From Pseudomonas sp. 10-1B (GTDB lineage: Bacteria; Pseudomonadota; Gammaproteobacteria; Pseudomonadales; Pseudomonadaceae), in assembly GCF_000935045.1 (NCBI RefSeq), contig NZ_JYKS01000048.1, forward strand, positions 1 to 64,000: DNA of 64,000 bases, in the 5' to 3' direction. A program made the position numbers and the translations under genes. The notes under the pieces were generated by a model. It did no database searches. It saw only the letters and a program-made list of their open reading frames with translations, and was not told the origin of the DNA. The stretch's first letter is position 1. Each line of letters starts with the position of its first letter. Below, piece after piece: positions 60,858-64,000 of the stretch.

Positions 60858-61799
60858 GTGAAAGAAGCGACAGATATCGACATCCTTGTCAGCGAAGTCG
60901 GGCCCAGAGATGGCTTGCAGAGTGTCAAGGCCACCATGCCTACCGAGTTGAAGCTGGAGTGGATTTCGGCGCTTGCTGGCGCCGGCCTGAGAGAAATCGA
61001 GGTCGGCTCGTTTGTCTCGCCAAAGCTACTGCCCCAGATGGCCGACGCTGCCCAGGTCGTGGCTCATGCCCTGACCCTGCCGAGTCTTTACGTCACTGCG
61101 TTGGTGCCGAATCTGAAGGGCGCAGAAGCCGCTTTCAACGCCGGTATCCATAAGATCACGCTGCCCATCTCGGTAAGCGAGCGGCACTCCATTTCGAACA
61201 TCCGCAAGACACATGCTCAAGTCTTCGATGAGGTACAAGCGGTAGTTGCCCTGCGTAATGAGCGCTTCCCGCATGTCCAGATCGAGGCAGGCCTGTCGAC
61301 TGCCTTTGGGTGCACGCTTCAAGGCGTCGTGACTGACGACGAGACGATGGCTGTTGCCTTGAAAATGGCCGAGCTTGGGGTAGATGAGGTCGGTCTTTCC
61401 GACACCGTCGGCTACGCCAACCCCACGCAGGTACGCCGGCTTTTCACTCGGTTGTACCAAGAGCTGGGTGCGCTCGCGGGAAGCGCTCACTTCCACAATA
61501 CCCGTGGCCAAGGGTTGGCCAACGTAGTCGCTGCGTTGGAGGCCGGGGTCAAGACGTTCGATGGTTCTCAAGGTGGTTTGGGCGGCTGCCCATACGCCCC
61601 GGGTGCCTCGGGCAACATCGTTACCGAAGACCTGGTGTACCTCCTTGAGTCGATGGGCCTGAAAACCGGCGTCGACATTGATCGCCTGGTTGAGGCTCGT
61701 GAGGTACTTCGCCGTGGGCTTCCCGGAGAGCCCGTCTACGGCTTCATCCCAGATGCCGGCGTTGGCAAGAATTTCACCTATGCGAAGGAGGCCGTATGA
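60858..61799 (+). CDS. Hydroxymethylglutaryl-CoA lyase family protein
   Basis: A 313-residue TIM-barrel lyase with SEVGPRDGLQ at the start (catalytic Arg/Asp), the metal-binding HFHNTRGQGLANVVAAL and the flexible catalytic-cysteine loop GGLGGCPYAPGASGNIVTED. It starts with GTG 60858, eight bases after AGGAG. It overlaps the class III CoA-transferase by ATGA, so the transferase product is almost certainly its substrate: 3-hydroxy-3-methylglutaryl-CoA or a similar tertiary hydroxyacyl-CoA such as citramalyl-CoA. Confidence 0.88.
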   Translation: MKEATDIDILVSEVGPRDGLQSVKATMPTELKLEWISALAGAGLREIEVGSFVSPKLLPQMADAAQVVAHALTLPSLYVTALVPNLKGAEAAFNAGIHKITLPISVSERHSISNIRKTHAQVFDEVQAVVALRNERFPHVQIEAGLSTAFGCTLQGVVTDDETMAVALKMAELGVDEVGLSDTVGYANPTQVRRLFTRLYQELGALAGSAHFHNTRGQGLANVVAALEAGVKTFDGSQGGLGGCPYAPGASGNIVTEDLVYLLESMGLKTGVDIDRLVEAREVLRRGLPGEPVYGFIPDAGVGKNFTYAKEAV

Positions 61800-62998
61800 G
61801 CCTGCACGAAGAGCAAACCCTCCCACTGGCTGGCATTCGCGTAGTTGAGTTTGTCCACATGGTAATGGGCCCGACCTGCGGGCTGCTTCTTGCCGATCTC
61901 GGTGCCGAGGTCATCAAGGTGGAGCCTGTGCCGGAAGGTGACAATACCCGTCGACTGATGGGGTCGGGTGCCGGCTACTGGATGACCTACAACCGCAACA
62001 AGAAAAGCTTTGCCGTGGACATCAAGTCCGAAGAAGGCATGGCCGCCGTGAAGAAGTTGATCGCCACGGCAGATGTCGTCACTGAGAACTTCCGTCCAGG
62101 CGCCATGGAGAAATTGGGCCTGGGCTACGAGCAGGTCAAAGCCATGAAGCCGGACGTCATCTACAGCTCGATGAAGGGCTTCTTGCCTGGCCCCTACGAG
62201 AAGCGGACAGCGCTGGATGAGGTCGTGCAGATGATGACAGGGTTGGCCTACATGACGGGCCCTGTAGGACGCCCGCTGCGTGCAGGAGCCTCTGTCAACG
62301 ACGTGATGGGCGGAATGTTCAGTACGGTCTCAATCCTCGCGGCCTTGCTGCAGCGCAAGGAGACGGGGCGCGGGCAGTTTGTGCAGACAGGCCTGTTCGA
62401 GAACTCGGCCTTCCTGGTCGCCCAGCACATGATGCAGAAGGTCGTGACCGGGAAAGCGGCAGCGCCAATGCCCAGCCGGATCTCTGCGTGGGCCATCTAT
62501 GACGTGTTCGAGACTGCACAGGAAGGTGAACAAGTCTTTATGGGCGTCGTCAGTGACAGCCAATGGGTTTCCTTCTGCGAGACCTTCGACTTCCCTGAGC
62601 TTGGCGGTGACGCCGAACTGAGCCGAAACAACCAACGCGTACAGGCCCGAGACCGAATCATTCCCGTGGTGCGAGAGCGCTTGTCTGGCATGGACAAGCC
62701 AACCGTGATGGCGCTGTGTGAGAAAGCCGGCTTGCCGTTTTCCCCGATCCAGCGTCCTGAAGACATGTTTGAGGATGAACACCTCAATCAGTCGGGTGGC
62801 ATGGCAGAGCTGACACTGCCAGATGGTGAGCAGGTGAAGGTACCGATGCTGCCTTTCGAAATGAATGGCCAGCGTTTTGGCACCCGTTTGAATGTCCCGA
62901 CACTTGGAAGCCACTCGAGAGAGCTGTTGGTTCAGCTGGGTTACGGTGACGAAGAGATCACTCAGCTGGAAGCCAGCGGCACAGTCAAAACAGCCTGA
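61796..62998 (+). CDS. Class III (CaiB/BaiF) CoA-transferase
   Basis: A 400-residue CoA-transferase. It has RVVEFVHMVMGPTCGLLLADLGAEVIKVE, NRNKKSFAVDIKSEEG and the catalytic aspartate in GASVNDVMGGMF, where the acyl anhydride forms. It is coupled to the lyase gene and probably moves CoA from succinyl-CoA to the free hydroxyacid brought in by the CitMHS or MFS carrier. Full length and intact. Confidence 0.87.
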   Translation: MSLHEEQTLPLAGIRVVEFVHMVMGPTCGLLLADLGAEVIKVEPVPEGDNTRRLMGSGAGYWMTYNRNKKSFAVDIKSEEGMAAVKKLIATADVVTENFRPGAMEKLGLGYEQVKAMKPDVIYSSMKGFLPGPYEKRTALDEVVQMMTGLAYMTGPVGRPLRAGASVNDVMGGMFSTVSILAALLQRKETGRGQFVQTGLFENSAFLVAQHMMQKVVTGKAAAPMPSRISAWAIYDVFETAQEGEQVFMGVVSDSQWVSFCETFDFPELGGDAELSRNNQRVQARDRIIPVVRERLSGMDKPTVMALCEKAGLPFSPIQRPEDMFEDEHLNQSGGMAELTLPDGEQVKVPMLPFEMNGQRFGTRLNVPTLGSHSRELLVQLGYGDEEITQLEASGTVKTA

Positions 62999-63009
62999 TC
63001 AGAACGGAG

Positions 63010-63054
63010 GCGAGCCTCATGGCAAGGCTCGCCAGCGACACCTTTCAGGTGTCG
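63010..63054. other. Two tandem perfect hairpins
   Basis: GCGAGCCT / AGGCTCGC (63010-63032, 7-base loop) and CGACACCT / AGGTGTCG (63036-63054, 3-base loop) follow the CoA-transferase stop. No T-run follows, so they may attenuate or protect mRNA between the enzyme genes and the MFS gene rather than end transcription. Confidence 0.55.
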
Positions 63055-63152
63055 AGCTCGAAATGACTCTCGGGCGAAATTAGCAGCGCCACGGGTACTG
63101 GATATACCGGCGGCCTGTACTCACCGATGGCCCATCCAGCCATGGAATTCAT

Positions 63153-63162
63153 AACAACAAAA
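63153..63162 (+). promoter_or_regulatory. Putative Hfq/Crc CA motif, MFS leader
   Basis: AACAACAAAA lies 15 bases before the MFS start and just before its ribosome site. Confidence 0.45.
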
Positions 63163-63176
63163 CCGAGGATACAGTC

Positions 63177-64000
63177 ATGGCTAACGTCACGACCCCGGAT
63201 ACCCATTTGTCCATACCGCAACCTGAAATCACCTCTGAGTTGCAGCAACGAGCCATGAAGAAGGCCGCCTGGCGCCTGATTCCATTGCTCGCGCTAGCCT
63301 ACTTCTTCAACTACCTCGATCGCACCAGCGTGGGTTACGCCGCCCTGCAGATGACCGACCAGCTCGGGCTTACTGCTGCTCAGTTTGGCCTCGGAGCAGG
63401 AATCATGTTCGTGGGCTATTGCCTCTGCGAAGTACCGAGCAACCTGGCCATGTACCGATACGGCGCGCGGCTCTGGATGGCCCGAATCATGATTACCTGG
63501 GGGCTTGCCGCTGCCGCCACGGCATTCGTGATTGGCCCCTACAGTTTCTATGTCGTTCGCTTCCTTCTAGGGGTTGCCGAAGCCGGCTTCTTCCCTGGCG
63601 TAATTTTCTTCCTGACGCTGTGGTTCCCAGCCCAATATCGCACTCGGGTACTGGCCTGGTTTACCGTTGCCACGCCGATTTCGTTCCTTGTGGGTGGCCC
63701 ACTTTCTATTTGCCTGCTCCAAATGCATGGCGCTTGGGGGCTCGCGGGCTGGCAGTGGATGTTTATCATCGAGGGTTTGCCAGCATGCATCCTGGGCCTC
63801 ATCACGTTGAAGGTGCTGGCCAACCGGCCGAGCGAAGCCAAATGGCTGTCGCAAGAGGAAAAGGACGCCCTCACTGGCATGCTGGATAAGGAAAAGGCCA
63901 ATAGCCAAAAAAGCCACGGCTTCGCTGCAGCGCTCAAGGATCCACGCGTCTGGATCCTAAGCTCTATCACCTTCAGCTTTACGATCGGCACTTACGGTAT
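63177..64000 (+). CDS. MFS transporter, anion:cation symporter type (cut by window end)
   Basis: The first 274 codons of an MFS gene are present and the frame is open at the end of the window. It has LLALAYFFNYLDRTSVGYAAL in helix 1, GYCLCEVPSNLAMYRYGAR after helix 2, RFLLGVAEAGFFPGVIFFL in helix 4, and the central loop NRPSEAKWLSQEEKDAL. These fit the phthalate/tartrate-type ACS family. The start at 63177 follows GAGGA. It probably belongs to the lyase/CoA-transferase operon as a second importer for the acid. Confidence 0.87.
   Translation, partial: MANVTTPDTHLSIPQPEITSELQQRAMKKAAWRLIPLLALAYFFNYLDRTSVGYAALQMTDQLGLTAAQFGLGAGIMFVGYCLCEVPSNLAMYRYGARLWMARIMITWGLAAAATAFVIGPYSFYVVRFLLGVAEAGFFPGVIFFLTLWFPAQYRTRVLAWFTVATPISFLVGGPLSICLLQMHGAWGLAGWQWMFIIEGLPACILGLITLKVLANRPSEAKWLSQEEKDALTGMLDKEKANSQKSHGFAAALKDPRVWILSSITFSFTIGTYG

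Overview
The window looks like a chromosomal catabolic region of a Pseudomonas, most likely P. putida group. The evidence is high GC, five OprD-type porin genes, Pseudomonas-style REP palindromes (GTAGGAGCGAGC and TGTGGGAGCGGGC types), and repeated Hfq/Crc-type A-rich leader motifs. No rRNA, tRNA or CRISPR array was seen. All function calls come from reading motifs; nothing was searched against a database.

Layout. 0.3-6.9 kb: a LuxR regulator divergent from a nitrilase/permease pair, then a solitary thymidylate-kinase-like gene, a Dyp-type peroxidase, a short chemotaxis transducer and arfB. 7.0-23.4 kb: a catabolic island whose genes match the modified 3-oxoadipate (mml) route for 4-methylmuconolactone. 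It holds a methylisomerase (mmlI), muconolactone-type isomerase (mmlJ), MBL-fold lactonase (mmlL), CoA-transferase (mmlF/G), thiolase (mmlC), acyl-CoA hydrolase/transferase (mmlK), two paralogous transporters, a porin, a LysR and a TetR. Beside them are an acyl-CoA dehydrogenase, an itaconyl/mesaconyl-CoA-hydratase-like protein and a CitE-like lyase. These three could take methylsuccinyl-CoA to pyruvate and acetyl-CoA, so the window may encode the whole route from the methyl lactone to central metabolism.

23.5-26.4 kb: a scar with three broken genes: an IclR/SMP-30 fusion lacking its DNA-binding domain, a 5'-truncated galactarate/altronate dehydratase, and an OprD with an internal deletion. 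26.5-39.8 kb: a sugar-acid cluster with a LysR, a TctCBA transporter, an MFS permease, an amidohydrolase/lactonase, a PdxA homologue, a porin, a rhamnonate-dehydratase-like enolase, an AraD1/FAH protein and a ketoglutarate-semialdehyde-type dehydrogenase. A near-identical 27-bp element lies before two of its transcription units. 40.0 kb: a 158-bp MITE-like repeat.

40.2-53.1 kb: an IclR-led operon on the minus strand. It encodes two unrecognised proteins, an atypical M19 dipeptidase, a polyamine-type ABC importer, a class III aminotransferase, an aldehyde dehydrogenase, a RidA protein and a porin, which suggests import and degradation of a small nitrogenous compound. 53.4-56.1 kb: a decayed accessory patch with an IS5-type transposase relic, a frameshifted UvrD-like helicase fragment, a JAB/JAMM gene with an early stop, an exonuclease fragment and a small conserved hypothetical. 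56.3-64 kb: a porin, a truncated TerC, a CitMHS transporter, an SMP-30 lactonase, and divergently a HMG-CoA-lyase-like gene, a class III CoA-transferase and an MFS gene cut by the window end. This set suggests use of a tertiary hydroxy-dicarboxylic acid.
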